64,000 nt of DNA from NCBI RefSeq assembly GCF_949987515.2, contig NC_082696.1, positions 56,946,947 to 57,010,946 of the forward strand, in the 5' to 3' direction. This DNA is from Delphinus delphis. Its lineage: Eukaryota; Chordata; Mammalia; Artiodactyla; Delphinidae. Shown here piece by piece: positions 23,690 to 36,631 of this stretch (position 1 is the first letter of the stretch; each line of letters starts with the position of its first letter). The notes beneath the pieces are model-generated. The model worked only from the letters and a program-made list of their open reading frames with translations, did not search any database and was not told the origin of the DNA. A program made the position numbers and the translations under genes.

Positions 23690-23830
23690 AAACATACATC
23701 TTCAACCGGCCAGCAAGTACTTATTTAGCATCTACTGTGTTAGGTGCAAGAGGACAAAGATAATTTACGGTCCCTGCCTTCAAGGAGGGAAAAGGCCTAT
23801 GTCTAAGAAGTAATTATAGTTTGATATTAA
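23690..23830 (-). repeat. L2 3'-end fragment (minus orientation)
   Basis: 'gtacttatttagcatctactgtgttaggtgc' followed by 'acggtccctgccttcaagga' is the reverse complement of the L2 3' end. Confidence 0.7.
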
Positions 23831-23884
23831 CTATTTTAAAAGTGTAAGTTGTACCAGCATGTCTAGAGTATGCTGAAAGTCTAG

Positions 23885-24060
23885 TTATTAAGGACATGGG
23901 CTTTAGAGTCACACAGACCTGACTCTGTCATTTTCTAGCTATGTGGCCTTGGGTTAGTCACTTAATCTCTCCAACCTCCATGCTCCTCTATAAAATAAAG
24001 GGGAAGATTAAATAAAAGAATGTGTGTAAAGCCTCAATACCTTACCATATGATAATCATT
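23885..24060 (+). repeat. MIR SINE (plus orientation)
   Basis: 'gacatgggctttagagtcacacagacctgactctgtcattttctagctatgtggccttgggttagtcacttaatctctcc' and 'gattaaataaaagaatgtgtgtaaagc' are in MIR order. This is the best-preserved MIR in the window. Confidence 0.88.
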
Positions 24061-24479
24061 CATCTCTGTTCTTACTAGTTTTTATTAATAGTAATATTTT
24101 AACGATAAAAAGTTCTAGTAGTTGATTTATTATAATTTATATAAATCATACCAACATAGGACAAATATCATTATCCTCTTCTATTGAAAAACACCTCGTA
24201 ACATAAATTCTGATTCCTTGGCATGCCATATGAGACTGTTCCGAGCCAGCTCCAGGATAGGCTAGAGTAGAAGCAGCCTCCCTCTTCCACTGCTCTTCCC
24301 CTTTTGCATCTCTGTGGAGCTCCTTCTGCTCCATAGGCCAGGAATGCCTCCTTTCCCACCTCAGCCAGGATTGTTTTCACACATTGGTCAAGACCTATCT
24401 CACTTAATCTGTGTGAAGCACTAACCAAATAAAAGGAAAACATCATAAAATCATTGTTAAGGGATAGTTTATTCAACGG

Positions 24480-25260
24480 ATATTGTTGGGTAAATTGTGT
24501 AACATTTTGGAAAAATATTCGTTAGAGTCTAATTTCATAGCATATACCAGAATAAAATTCAGTCAGATTAAGGATCAAAGCCAAGAAGAATGTTTAAATT
24601 TCAAGGGAGAGGGGAAGAAACAAAAAGCATAAAGGAATTGAAGAAATTATAAAAGGAAATGAATGAATTTGCCTACATAAAAATATAAAATATATGCATG
24701 TCTCTATATATAAAATTTTTAAAGCATTAATATTTGTCATTATTATTTTTTATTATATCAAAAGGGTAATATATTTTAATTTTTTAAATCAAAAAATTGA
24801 AAAAACAACCACTATGACTCCAATGATAAAATGAAAAGAAGGCATTGAATAACAACTTACAGAAAAACAAATTCATTTTTAACAAACATAAAAAATAAAC
24901 CCTCAGACTTCTCAGTAATCAAGGAAATATTAACTGAAACAAAAAACAGCAATCATTTTAGCCTGTTAAATCGTTGGAAATTCAAAAAGGATAATATCCA
25001 TTGATGGTGCGTGTGCTGTGAGTTGCAGCATTCCCAGATGCTGCTAAATATTGTTGACCCAAACTTTCTAGAAAGAAATTCGACAATATCTATCAAAGTT
25101 TAAAAAAAAAAAAAAAAAAAGAAAGGTTTAAAAAATTTCTGCTCCATGGCATTGTAATTCCATTTCTAGGAATCTGTCCTGAGGAAACAAGTCAAGATAT
25201 ATGTACACAGATGTTCATCACGGCATTACTTATAATAGAAAAAAAAAAAACTGGAAAACT
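24480..25260 (+). mobile_element. Old L1 (L1M-type) ORF2 end and 3' part, plus orientation
   Basis: 'ataaaattcagtcagattaaggatcaaagc', 'ttgacccaaactttctagaaagaaattcgacaatatctatcaaag', 'attccatttctaggaatctgtcct' and 'gatgttcatcacggcattacttataatag' match the end of ORF2 in old mammalian L1s. The copy is heavily decayed, with long A runs. Confidence 0.75.
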
Positions 25261-28200
25261 TTTCTTACAAGACCAATATCTCTTTAAGAATAATTTATAA
25301 TCACTTAAACTTAATTTTTGAAAGTGAATCAGTGGGGAAAGTGGGTTTTGTTTTGATACGTTTTCATATAGCCCTATATGTGAATTCTACTATTGAGATA
25401 TTTATAAAGCTTGCCTTGTTAGACAATAGAGGATAACTTACTAATGAACTGAATAGTTTTGAAAAGCTCTTTCAAGAAAAAGATCTAAATAGTTATTAAT
25501 AATTCTTAGCAAACTATAGTCTTCCCACTGTGAGAAGGACTAAAATGAATACTCTTATGCCGAGCCATATACATATGGCAGAAACCTAGAGGAATTTCCT
25601 CTCCAGAGATACATTAAAAGCTGAATATCTTTTGATTTCTCAACCCAAAGAAATGGATGTGCCCCATTCTCATGTGTACATGTATTCTAAAAATTCGTGT
25701 TGTTACTACCAAATAAAATACATCGAGATGGTCTTTATTACAGTAGTATTATTCACACCATCTGCATTTTATTTTTACATTCTCCTAAAAAAGAACTTCA
25801 CTTATTTTACAATGTTTTCCAGCTGACAATCCAATAGAATTTAAGCATGTCTTAGAGGTTTGATTATGTCAGAAAGTTAGAACTTACCTTGCTTTAAAAA
25901 CAAAAAAAAAACATGAAACAAAAAAATCTGGAAGGTAAGAAGGATTTACAAATGTCATTCTCCTCAGATGCATAAATTCTACACATTCTTATGTTCTAGT
26001 CATTTTTTTATATGTAGTTCGGAAGGATAATACAGTCTGGCAGAAGCACTATAATCTGTTTTAAGGATTTTAAAGATTTCCATTGGCAACAGAGAATTCT
26101 TCTATATACACTCGCTTCAACTTACTAAAACATAGGTCCTCCATTCCATCTCTGTAGGTATTTTCTGTTATTTATTAAACAGTGTCAGCAAATTTGTAAG
26201 ACAAATGCCAGACAGGTGTCATCTTCTACTGACAGATGAACAAATAAACTGTCTTGCAGAACCGGTGACCGAGCTGGCAATCTATTGCTCAGCTGGGCTG
26301 AGAACACAGAAAGGGTTGTAACGTTGAACTACTTTTACTTTTTTTGTCAGTGAAAGAGGAAGAGAAGTGGGAAAGGAAAGAATCAGTAAGACATCGAAAT
26401 AACCAGTGAATTGCAAGTAAAATCAGATAAAAAGGAAAGATGAATTGTCACTTGGGACCCACACCAAGTCATGTGGGTAATACCAGACTAGCTTAAAAGC
26501 AGGGTGGGCTTTTTTCTTTTTTTTTTTTTTTTAATTATAGAATGGAAATATGCTGTGATAATTATTTTAAATATTTTTGTTAATAAAATTTCTGAATATA
26601 TGTCTTATATGGATTTCAGAATTCAAAGAACTTTAATGGTATAGAATACTCTTAGAACTGGGCTGAAAATTCTTTTCTTTGATCATTCAGAAGGCCCATA
26701 AAGATCTTGCAGAGTCTTGAAGCTATCATTATAAACATCAATTATCATTACATTATGGGTATATTAAAATGCTAGAGGCCTCATTTAAAAAAGAGCTGAC
26801 AGAGTCCTGATAAACTGAATTTTGCTATTTACAGACCAAAAGCAATGGTTCTTTCAGTTTTAGAGCAGGCAAATGTCCCAGATACCCACTACATCAGTGT
26901 GTCAGTACAATAAAGCCAAGTGAAATCAAAGGTTTCTCTGTGCAACACTTTGTCAGAAACTGATTTTACAGCCTTATTTTTCTTTTTGAAACAAGTAGTT
27001 GGTTGCTACATCTGAGAATCTGGAAAAGTGTATATGCCTAATATATTCTCATATTGCACTCTAAAAGTTTAATTTTGAGTTAATCAGCCCCATATGAATA
27101 CCAAACTTAAGACCTATACTTTATAAACTCTGAACCTGTACTCTATTTTCCAACATTTCAAGCACCAAGGAAATGCAGACTAAATTGAGGAATTGGGTTA
27201 ATTTTAATTTAGCTTACAGTATGTGATTGCCTGTGATCGAGTAGGTAGGTAGGTAGGTAGGTAGATATAAATACAGATATTCCTACAGGATGTTATGGGA
27301 TTTGAATATGACTTTAGCCATAAGAATGTATGTTTGCTTTCTTTTGATTCACACAGAGCAGATGGATGCTTGACTGCCTGCTAATCCACAGCTGGAATGG
27401 TTTCAGCAGTTTCCACGTTGCCGGGTTAGAGTGGCTTTTCTAGTGGACTGAGAGGGCAGCAAAAGAGGGATATCATTATTCATCAGTATCCCAGTGGGAG
27501 CGCTGCCAGCAGAGATTAATTTTTTCTGTTATGCTTGTAAAACAAGCTCAGGTGGAGTCTCTAATCCTCAGGGCACGGGTGGCAGATCAAGGAAGATGCT
27601 ACAAAGCTAGTTAATTTTCTGATTCTGGGAGAAACAGAAGCTCTGTTAGATGTATAAATACATGATTGCAAATTTAAGTAGCTCAAATCCAAATGGGATC
27701 TTCCCAGACATCTGGTACTGAAAATCTCTGTTTTTCTTTGTTGTCTTTAAATATAACTTCTTAAAGAAGTTTGCCCTGAAGCCAAAATATTGGTAACTCT
27801 AAATATGAGGAAGTAATTACTTTTATGAGTTAATAACAAAATATTTAATTTTTACAAACGTGAACAAAAGCAAAATCCTTCTGCCTAAACAGACTCAAAG
27901 TTAGATGCCTAAAGTACCCACTTAAGTATATTACCAGAAAGTTATGACACTAGCTATCTGATTGGCAGGATTGGTTGTTTTTGTTTTTTAATGTATATCC
28001 AGTCTATTTTTTAATGGTTTTATTTTTATTCTCTCAATGTATGATTTCTGTGTGACACCTGTTCCCTGTATCTTATTATATGATCCATCAGTATGTTCAC
28101 AGTTTTGAGCAATTAATATAGGCTTCAAAATAGAGTTAGGTGACTTTTTTAAAGACAGAACTTATACATCCAGTAGCTATTGTCTTCTTAAGATTATTTA

Positions 28201-29771
28201 TCTATAAAAGCTATTTACTACATTTATTCCAAAAAATATGTACTTCTTCCAGGCCCGTGGCACGTTCTGTTGATTATGTTGGGTACAAGTAGACATTCAT
28301 TAATGGTACTTTTTTGTTTGGATGCTTGCTTTTGTTTTGAGAAAATGACAGGCAGTTATTGGAAGCCTAGTCAGAAGACTAAATGTGATTGATGAAGTCA
28401 GAGAGTATAATTTTGGGTTGTAAAATTGGTTATGACTACAAGATAATGTGTAGTTCCTAAAGTCATTCTGACTGCAGTGCCAAAAAAGAAGTTTCAAAAT
28501 GTTTTGAGTGACAAAAGCCTTATTGAAAGGAATTTATAACCTGTCAGGATATTTATTTTGCGTAGCATGACATACCTATGTTCTGGGATATTTATTTAAA
28601 ATCAGTCCCTCCTATGACTCTAGTCACACCTTACACACCTTTCTTTTGGTTAACTTTTGGATTTTTGTTAATAATGAGTCCCAATCTCATTGTTTTACCA
28701 AGAGCATTTTGTAGTCCAAGAGGAGATAGACATTTTAAAAAGCGCTAAGTAGAATGCAAAAACCAGTACTTCATGGAAGAGGCTCCTACAAAATGCAGGA
28801 TTTGTGAGGGTCAGGAAGGCTTTCCAGTCGTGAAGAAATAGCCAGAGGACATAACATGGGATGAAAGTTAAGCAAGTCTCAGAGGGACTAGAGAACTAAC
28901 TGAGGAGTTAGGATGAAGCCCAGAGCCATTTGTTAATAATTTTTGAAATAGTAATGACTGCTAATAAATTTAAGTAATTGTTTCCCCAACCTGTACCAAA
29001 TAAGCCAGCTCTTGTTGTCAGCTACCTGTCCCACTCAGAAGAAAATATAATAATTTAAATACTATACCTAGCCTTAACAAGAAACTCAAAATCCCACAAA
29101 TCTGTAGTTTCTTCATTTGTCCTTTTCAGATAGGCCTTGCGAATCATGTGATTAATTCTGTAGCGTCATTTGCCTCTCTCCATAAGGAACATTGTTTCAA
29201 GAGAGAATAGAAATTGTTTGTTGAATCATTCCTTAATTGTAAGCAGTACATTTTTGAATCCAAGTAGAAAATTAGAATACTTATCAAAATTTTTTGGAAA
29301 TTTTAGGGATATCTACATTTTTCTTCTTAATCAATGCAGACTTTGCTTCTTGATGGAATAGTTCATATATACACTAATGTATGCAAGCTACTATTTCAGT
29401 AAGTATCCTCTGAGAACCTAGATTTTTGCATTTCGAATAAATCCGAAGTTCCCTTAGACTATTTAAATAGATTTTAGAAAAGGAAATTTCTACTTAGTGA
29501 ATAAAAAACAATAAAATCTAATACATTTGGAGAAATACCCTAAGCTGTTTCTCCAGTACCAGTAGGAGCCATCCAGTCAGTATGGCTGACTTTCTGTCAC
29601 TCTAGGTGCTATGGCACAGGTCTCTCTTCTTCCAAACTCTAGACATCAGTAATGAGTTTGTTGATTAGACATCTAGGAAGAGAATTTTTTTTTTTTTAAA
29701 CTTACAAGGCTGTATTTGTGCACTGACCTATTTCACAAGTTTTACTATTACTGTTACATGTTTTCTTTGTA
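25261..29771. other. Repeat-poor intronic stretch with conserved-looking blocks
   Basis: No named transposon was recognised over most of this 4.5 kb. A (GTAG)n tetranucleotide run sits at 27240-27263. The block at about 27340-27640 is less AT-rich, with E-boxes and homeodomain-type sites, and looks like conserved non-coding DNA. A weak L2-like fragment may be present at 28680-28930. T runs occur at 26519-26532 and 29683-29697. Confidence 0.5.
27240..27263. repeat. (GTAG)n microsatellite
   Basis: About six tandem gtag/tagg units in register, ending in gtagata. Confidence 0.9.
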
Positions 29772-29785
29772 GCTTTTAGTTTCTT

Positions 29786-29981
29786 TTTTTTTTTTTTTTT
29801 TTTTGCGTTATGTGGGCCTCTCACTGTCGTGGCCTCTCTCGTTGCGAGGCGCAGGCTCAGCGGCCATGGCTCACGGGCCCAGCCGCTCCGCGGCATGTGG
29901 GACCCTCCCGGACCGGGGCACGAACCCGTGTCCCCTGCATCGGCAGGTGGACTCTCAACCACTGCGCCACCAGGGAAGCCC
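29786..29981 (-). mobile_element. CHR-2-type SINE (minus orientation)
   Basis: A T run (A tail) is followed by the reverse-complement body, ending 'ctctcaaccactgcgccaccagggaagcc'. A 14-bp target-site duplication gcttttagtttctt lies at 29772-29785 and 29982-29995. Confidence 0.95.
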
Positions 29982-30810
29982 GCTTTTAGTTTCTTGATAT
30001 TGGTAAACTATCCTGAGGAGCAACCATTTATAAAAATTAAATTTTATATGAATGATAATACTGTCCAGATAGAATTCTATGATGCATTTAATATATTCAC
30101 CATATGTTCAAATATGCAGATCTACATACCCCGTTGTAGCTTGAAATTCAGATTTTTACCAGTGGCGTCATGTTCTCCCTCTTGGTAATCTGTGTTAAGA
30201 CTTTCAGGCCATTGATACTGAGATTTAGCGTAACATTTTTATACAGATATATAGAATTACTCACTTGATTGTGAACTGGGAGGTTTGTACATAATCGTAT
30301 TTTTATTAAAGCACAGAATTTATACCACATTCAAAATCTAATTAATTGGGAGCCTTGTTACACCATTGCACTAAGATGGAAAGAGTCAAAGAAGAGGCAG
30401 TACTAGAAAACTGAGGATACTAGTCGCTAGAAAAAGCCACTAAAATTTAATCTACTTAAAAGAAAGCCTAATATTTTATAGTAAGTGGGGAGAAGGAAGA
30501 CCGTTTATTTGAAGAAAACAAATTTTTTCTTAAAAAATGTAACTAAAAGCTGTGGAGAAAAGTTCATTTTCTTTTATATTCAACAGAATTTGAACTTATA
30601 TCTCAACTAACTCTTATATCTTTGCTAACTCTTAAAGGCTGAATCAGATTTATTTTGTTTGTGGTGATTTTTTGAGGCACACTTTCAAAATGACACAATT
30701 TTCAAAAGACACAATTTTTCTAACATAATTATGTATCAGGGTATAATGCTTTTCACTTTGGGTTTAAGTTTTAGCATACAATTTTTTTTTTAAGTTTTTT
30801 GATGTGAACC

Positions 30811-30975
30811 TTTTTTTTAAGTCTTTATTGAATTTGTTACAATATTTCTTCTGTTTTATGTTTTGGTTTTTTGGCTGCGAGTCATGTGGGATTTTAGCTC
30901 CCCGACCAGGGATCGAACCCTCACCACCTGAATTGGAAGATGAAGTCTTAACCACTGGACCGCCAGGGAAGTCCC
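30811..30975 (-). mobile_element. Older CHR-related tRNA-derived SINE (minus orientation)
   Basis: Reverse-complement tRNA-like head: 'cttaaccactggaccgccagggaagtccc', with B-box 'gggatcgaaccc'. The tail side is T-rich. It differs from CHR-1 and CHR-2 in its middle part and has no clear target-site duplication, so it is probably an older subfamily. Confidence 0.8.
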
Positions 30976-31423
30976 CTAATATACAATCTTAAAGAAAACT
31001 ATTTTTTCCAAAAATACACTTAAGGACATCATCAATTTTCCCAATAACCTATCTCAGTACTTTGATATTGAAATCATTTGCTTTTGAGCACTTAGGGTAT
31101 CATCATTCATATGTATTTTTCTTCTTCAGTTGTTAATCAGCCTAACTCTTCCTGATTCTCATTTGCCAGTGGATTTGCATGTTATTCAGACAGTTTCTCT
31201 AGTATCACTTTCATTGACTTAATGAAATAATGCATCTTTACCAAGACGTTTAGTTGTACTTTGCAGTCATTTTTCTAATTTGTTTTGCATTGTATTGTTG
31301 AATTGATTTTAGACAGAGACTGACAAAATTGTTGACTGATGGCTAGGGATAAATGATAATGTTCAATCAGGAAGAATGCTAAAATGACTAATTTTTAATT
31401 GGTTGAAATATTTAAGAATAGTT

Positions 31424-31544
31424 GGGGACTTCCCTAGCAGTCCAGTGGTTAAGAATCCACACTTCCACTACAGGGTGCACAGGTTCGATCCCTGGTCAGG
31501 GAACTGTGATCCTGCATGCCACATGGTGTGACCAAAAAAAAAAA
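31424..31544 (+). mobile_element. Short CHR-related SINE
   Basis: The head 'ggggacttccctagcagtccagtggttaagaatcc' and B-box 'aggttcgatccctgg' are followed by 'tgatcctgcatgccacatggtgtgacc' and an A tail. The 10-bp target-site duplication aagaatagtt lies at 31414-31423 and 31545-31554. The copy is about 120 bp and sense to ASCC3. Confidence 0.92.
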
Positions 31545-31719
31545 AAGAATAGTTATGTTATGACTCTTGCTTGCTTGCACAACTTTGTAGCAGACTTAGA
31601 TAATGAGTACTCAGATGACAAAAACCCCTACATAATAGAAAGAACATGACTTTGGAAATTTATACTTGTAAATGCCTGTATTAAAGAATATCTGAAATCA
31701 ATAACCTAACCTAATTTGA

Positions 31720-34340
31720 GAAGCTGGAAAAGGAAGAACAAGCTAAAGGAAGCATAGAATAAAGATTAACATTGAAATAAAGGAAATAGAGAATATAAAA
31801 TCAATAGAGAAAGTCAATTTTAAAAAGTTTGTTCTTTTAAAAGATCAACAAAAATGACAAATCTTTACCTAAACTCATCAAGAAAAACAGAGCATTCAAG
31901 TCACTCTGTTTCAGTAATGAAACAGAGGTTATTACTAGTGACTTCACAAAAGTAAAAAGGATTATAAGGGAATACTATAAACAACTATATGCCAAAATTT
32001 TGTATAATGTAGATGAAATGGACAAATTCCTAAAAAGACGCAAGCTTCCAAAATTTACTCAAGAAGAAATAGAACATCTAAATTTGGCCTATTACAAGAA
32101 AGAGATTGAATTAGTAACTTCAATACTTCCCACTAAGAAAAGCCCAAGCTCAGATGACTTTATTGATGAATTCCACCAAACGTTCTAAGAGTTAATATCA
32201 ATTCTATATAAATTCTTTCAAAAATATGAGAGTACACCTCCCAGCTCATTTTAGGAAGCCATTGTTACCCTGACACCAAAACCAGACAAGGATATCACAA
32301 GAAGACTTCAGACTAATGTCCCTTGTGAATATAGATAAAAAATCCTCAACAAAATACTAGCAAACCAAATCCAGCAGCTGAGTAAAAAGATTGTACACCA
32401 TGACCAAATGGGATCTATTCCAGGAATGCAAGATTGATTTAACATTCAAAAAAGGCAATTAATGTAATTCACATTTTAATAGAAAGGGAAAAAAACCACA
32501 TGATCATGTCAATAGACAAAGAAAAAAACATTTGACAAAATCTAACACTGCTTCACGATGAAAGCACTCAACAAAAAGGAATAGAATTGAACTTCCTCAG
32601 CCTGACAAAGCGCATCAACAAAAAACCCTCAGCTAACATCATGCTGAATGATGAAAAACTAGATGCTTTCTTCCTAAGATCAGGAAGAAGATGAGGATGT
32701 CCATTCTCACCATTTTATTTAACATTGTACTGGAGACTCTAGCTAGGGCAATGAGAGAAGAAAAAAATTTTAAAGGCATCCAAATTGGAAAAGAAGAAGT
32801 AAAACTATTTCCAATTCCAGAAGACATGATCTTGTATATAGAAAAGCCTTAAGGAATTCACCAAAATACTAATAGAGTTAATTAAAATGTTTAGTAAGAT
32901 TTTAGGTTACAAGATCAATATACAGAAATCAATTATATTGCTATATCCTAGAAATGAACAATATGAAGTAAAATCAAGAAAATAATTTCATTTATAACAG
33001 CATCAGAAAGAGTAAAATATTTAGGATTAAATTTAACCAAGGAAGTGTAAGTCCTGTACACTGAAAACTATAAAACACTGTTAAAAGTAATTAAAGATCT
33101 AAATAAATGAAGAGATATCCCATGTTCATGAATCAGGAGACTTAATGTTAAGATAGCAATACTCTTCATATTCATCTGCAGGTTCAAAACAACTCCTATC
33201 GAAATCCCAGCTTTTTTCCAGAAATTGAGAAGCTGATACTATAGTTCATATGGAAATGCAAGGCAAATAGCCAAACAATCTTGAAAAAGAAGAGCAGAGT
33301 TGGAAGACTCACACTTCTTGATTGAAAACTTACTACAAAGCTAGTCTGATCAAAATAGTATGGCAAAAGCATAGTCATATAGATCAACGAGATAGAATCG
33401 AGAGTCCAGAAATAAACTGTTACAGTTATGGTCAGTTGATTTTCTACCAGGGTGCCAAGTCAATAAAATGGAGAAAGAGTGGTCTTTTCAGCAAATGCTA
33501 CTGAGATAACTAGATATATACATACAAAAGAATAAAATTGGACCCCTCCCTCACACCATACACAAAAATTAACTCTAAATTGATCATAGACCTAAATATA
33601 GTAGCTAAAACTATAATACTCTTAGAAGAAAACATAGGTGTAAATTTTCCTCACCTTGGGTTAGGTAATGGCTTTTTAGATAAAACACCAAAAGTGCAAG
33701 TAACAAAAGAAAAAAAGTGGATAAATTGGACTTCATCAAAAAAGTTCCTGTGCTGCAAGTGTTACCAACAAGGAAGTGGAAAGAAAGTATTTCACTGTCA
33801 CCAAATGGAAGAAAGTATTTGCAAATCATATAGCTGATAAAAGACTTGCATCCAGAATATATAAAGAACTTTTAAATTTCAATAATAAAAAGATAAATGG
33901 CTCAATTAAAAAGGATCTGAATAGACATTTCTCCAAAGAAGATATGCAAATGGCTAAAAAGCACATAAAAAGATGCTTAGTATCAGTAATTATTAGAAAA
34001 ATGCAAACTAAAACCACAATGAGATACCACTTCATACCCACTAGGATGGTTATAATCAAAGAGACAGACAATAACAAATGTTGACGAGGATATGGAGAAA
34101 CTGGAACTCTCATACATTGCTGGTGGGAATGTAAAATGGTGCGGCCACTTTGGAAAAGAGTTTGGCTGTTCCTCAAAACATTGAGCAGAATTACCATATG
34201 GTGTACCAGTTTCACTCCTAGGCATATACCCAAAGGGAATAAAACATGTTCAAACAAAAACTTGTACACAAATGTTATAGGAGCATTATTCGTAGTAGCC
34301 AAAAAGTGGAAACAACCCAAACTATGAATAAACAAAATGA
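31720..34340 (+). pseudogene. L1 ORF2 remnant (reverse transcriptase to C-terminus)
   Basis: Fragments recognisable in three frames include VDEMDKFLKRRKLPKFTQEE at 32000-32188, ending in KKSPSSDDFIDEFHQTF (a degraded SPGPDGFTAEFYQ block). Others are [16 protein letters not shown] at 33538-33837 and [19 protein letters not shown] at 33776-34084. The FADD region near 32800 is damaged. The segment has stops and indels throughout and no coding capacity. Confidence 0.88.
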
Positions 34341-34356
34341 GGTATGTTCTTATACA

Positions 34357-34702
34357 TTTATTTATTTATTTATTTATTTTTGGCTGTGTTGGGTCTTAGT
34401 TGCTGTGCGTGGGCTTTCTTTAGCTGCGGTGAGCGGGGGCTACTCTTCGTTGCAGTGCGCAGGCTTCTCATTGTCGTGGCTTCTCTTGTTGTGGAGCACA
34501 GGCTCTAGGCATGCAGGCTTCAGTAGTTGTGGCACACGGGCTCAGTAGTTGTGGCTTGCGGGCTATAGAGCTCAGGCTCAGTAGTTGTGGCGCACGGGCT
34601 TAGTTGCTCCACGGCATGTGGGATCTTCCCAGGCCAGGGCTCGAACCCGTGTCCCTTGCATTGGCAGGCGGATTCTTAACCACTGCGCCACCAGGGAAGC
34701 CC
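34357..34702 (-). mobile_element. CHR-1-type SINE (long form, minus orientation) inserted in L1
   Basis: (ATTT)n tail, then 'ttggctgtgttgggtcttagttgctg', repeated 'cagtagttgtggc' units and the reverse tRNA-like head 'cttaaccactgcgccaccagggaagccc'. The target-site duplication aaaatgaggtat-ttctta begins at about 34336 on the left and 34703 on the right, with one mismatch. This copy is younger than the L1 it splits. Confidence 0.94.
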
Positions 34703-34879
34703 AAAATGAGGTATATTCTTAAAGTAGATAACAGTTGATTCTCACAAGCTGGCTCTAGTACTCCACTGGTTCTCCCCCTCATAACTTTTTTGTTGTATAA
34801 TTTTCTCAGTAGATCTCTTGATGTTGTTTCTTATAAACTTTAAAACAACTTTTTTAACTTAACAAAATGTACTTCTAAA

Positions 34880-35760
34880 CATGTATAGGTCACCCTTAGC
34901 CTGGGGAGATGAAGAAACCTCTTTATTTGGTTTTAACATCCTCCTCGAATTGCCATCTTATTTTCTTTCTCCCATTCGGTGCAAAATAAAAAATGAAATT
35001 TCAACTTTCCATTTCTTTTCAATCTATTTATTCATAGCTTCCTATAATCTGGATTGCTATTATTCAAATTTTTCAGAGGCCCCAGTGCCCTTGTAATTAT
35101 TCAGTGCTATTGTCTTTTCATAGTGCTCATTCTCTTTGATCTTTTTATAGCATTTGACATGAGTTACTTCTTGATACTCTCTTCATCCTTAAAAATGAAC
35201 TTTCACACCTTATCCAGTTCTTTTTCTTATGATTTGACATTGGCTCCTTTTCCTGTGTCTAACTCTAGTTGTTCTCATTTTTTTTTTCTTGCTTTCACAT
35301 GTACTCACTTCCTCAGGTCACACCACAATTACAGTTTTAAGTGTTACCTTTAAACGGGTGAATCTCATAGCATAGTCACCAGTCTTGACCTCTGTTATGA
35401 ACTACAGTTCCAGCTTCTGCTTGTTTAGTGGACATTCCCATTTCATTGTCCCTCTGTGACCCAAACCAGAATGTCTCAATCTTGATCTTCATTATTCCCA
35501 GAATTCCTGTCCTTGTTTTGTCTGTCAGTTGTATTTGCATTCTTTCATACCCCCAAGATGAATTACTTCAAGTAATCCATGACTCCTACTTTTCTTCTCC
35601 CCAATTCCACGTATTAAACCAGTTACCAAGACGATTCCTTCATAATTTTTTTGTTTCTCCCTTTTTTAAAGAACGTTCACTGTTCAGCTCCTGTATGGGT
35701 TCCCATCACCCGATTTCTAAACAATTGTGCTAACCAGTCTCCTAAATGATCTTCCTACTT
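34880..35760. other. Pyrimidine-rich stretch, possibly old LINE
   Basis: Pieces such as 'tttgatctttttatagcatttgacatgagttacttcttgatactctc' resemble the internal part of old L2-type LINEs, but I cannot fix the family or the borders. No gene is supported. Confidence 0.35.
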
Positions 35761-35827
35761 TAGCTTCTCTCTCTCTCTAATCCACCCAACCCATCCCTGC
35801 CAATTTACCTGTTTTAAAACATCATTT

Positions 35828-36186
35828 GTGGGCTTCCCTGGTGGCGCAGTGGTTGAGAATCTGCCTGCCAATGCAGAGGACACGGGTTCGAGCCCTGGTC
35901 CAGGAAGATTCCACATGCCGTGGAGCAACTAACCCTGTGCACCACAACTACTGAGCCTGCACCCTAGAGCCCATGAGCCACAACCACTGAGCCCACGTGC
36001 CACAACTACAGAAGCTCGCACTCCTAGAGCCCAGGCGCTGCAACAAGAGAAGCCACCGCAATGAGAAGCCCACGTATCACGACAAAGAGTAGCCCTGCTT
36101 GCTGCAAGTAGAGAAAGCCCGTGCACAGCAACGAAGACTCAATGCAGCCAAAAATAAAATAAATAAATTTATTTTTTAAAAAAGAA
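35828..36186 (+). mobile_element. CHR-1-type SINE (long form)
   Basis: The head 'tggcgcagtggttgagaatctgcctgcc', B-box 'gggttcgagccctgg', repeated 'agcccatgagccacaaccactg' units and an (AAAT)n tail are present. The target-site duplication aaaacatcattt lies at 35816-35827 and 36187-36198. Confidence 0.95.
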
Positions 36187-36219
36187 AAAACATCATTTCT
36201 CCCCTCAAAAATCTAAAAT

Positions 36220-36600
36220 TATGCATATAATACAGCATTACTTCCTTAACCTGGGTATCAAGGCTCTCCACAACGGTCCTTTTTTACCTGAACCTTCTCT
36301 CACCTTTAAACATGCTCTGTATATGCTCAACTTCACACCTTTGCCTATGATTCCCACCTGGACAATGTATCTAACATTCATCCATGCATCTTGGCTCAGC
36401 TCCCTCTTAAAATATTCCCTTATTCGGATGCAGTGGTTGCTACTTTTTCTAAATTCATGACACCAGTGTCTGTTTCATTCATTCATCAATCACTCCTGTA
36501 TTATCTTGTGGTATTTCTTGTATATTGGCCTATTTTGATATTTCACTTTTAGATTTATTTTACTTTTTGTATATGTATGTCTTAACTCCTGGAAGAAAGA
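36220..36600 (+). repeat. L2 3'-region fragment (plus orientation)
   Basis: 'aaggctctccacaacggtcc', 'cacacctttgcctatgattcccacctgg' and 'ccatgcatcttggctcagctccctctt' are in the order of the plus-strand L2 3' region. The copy is degraded. Confidence 0.6.
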
Positions 36601-36631
36601 TACTCAGTAGATAATAAGTAGATTAGAAGTG

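Larger units (their letters stand above)
31685..34723 (+). mobile_element. Older L1, 5'-truncated, plus orientation, interrupted by a CHR-1 SINE
   Basis: Sense-strand L1 ORF2 sequence starts in the linker before the reverse transcriptase and runs to near the ORF2 end. It is sense to ASCC3. A CHR-1 SINE sits inside it at 34357-34702, flanked by duplicated L1 sequence. The right border after the SINE is uncertain. The many frameshifts make it older than the L1s at 13375 and 21038. Confidence 0.88.

Noticed and set aside
23436..23813. 125-codon plus-strand open frame
   Set aside because: Its second half overlaps an L2 fragment and its composition is AT-driven (F, S, I, Y rich). No gene evidence.
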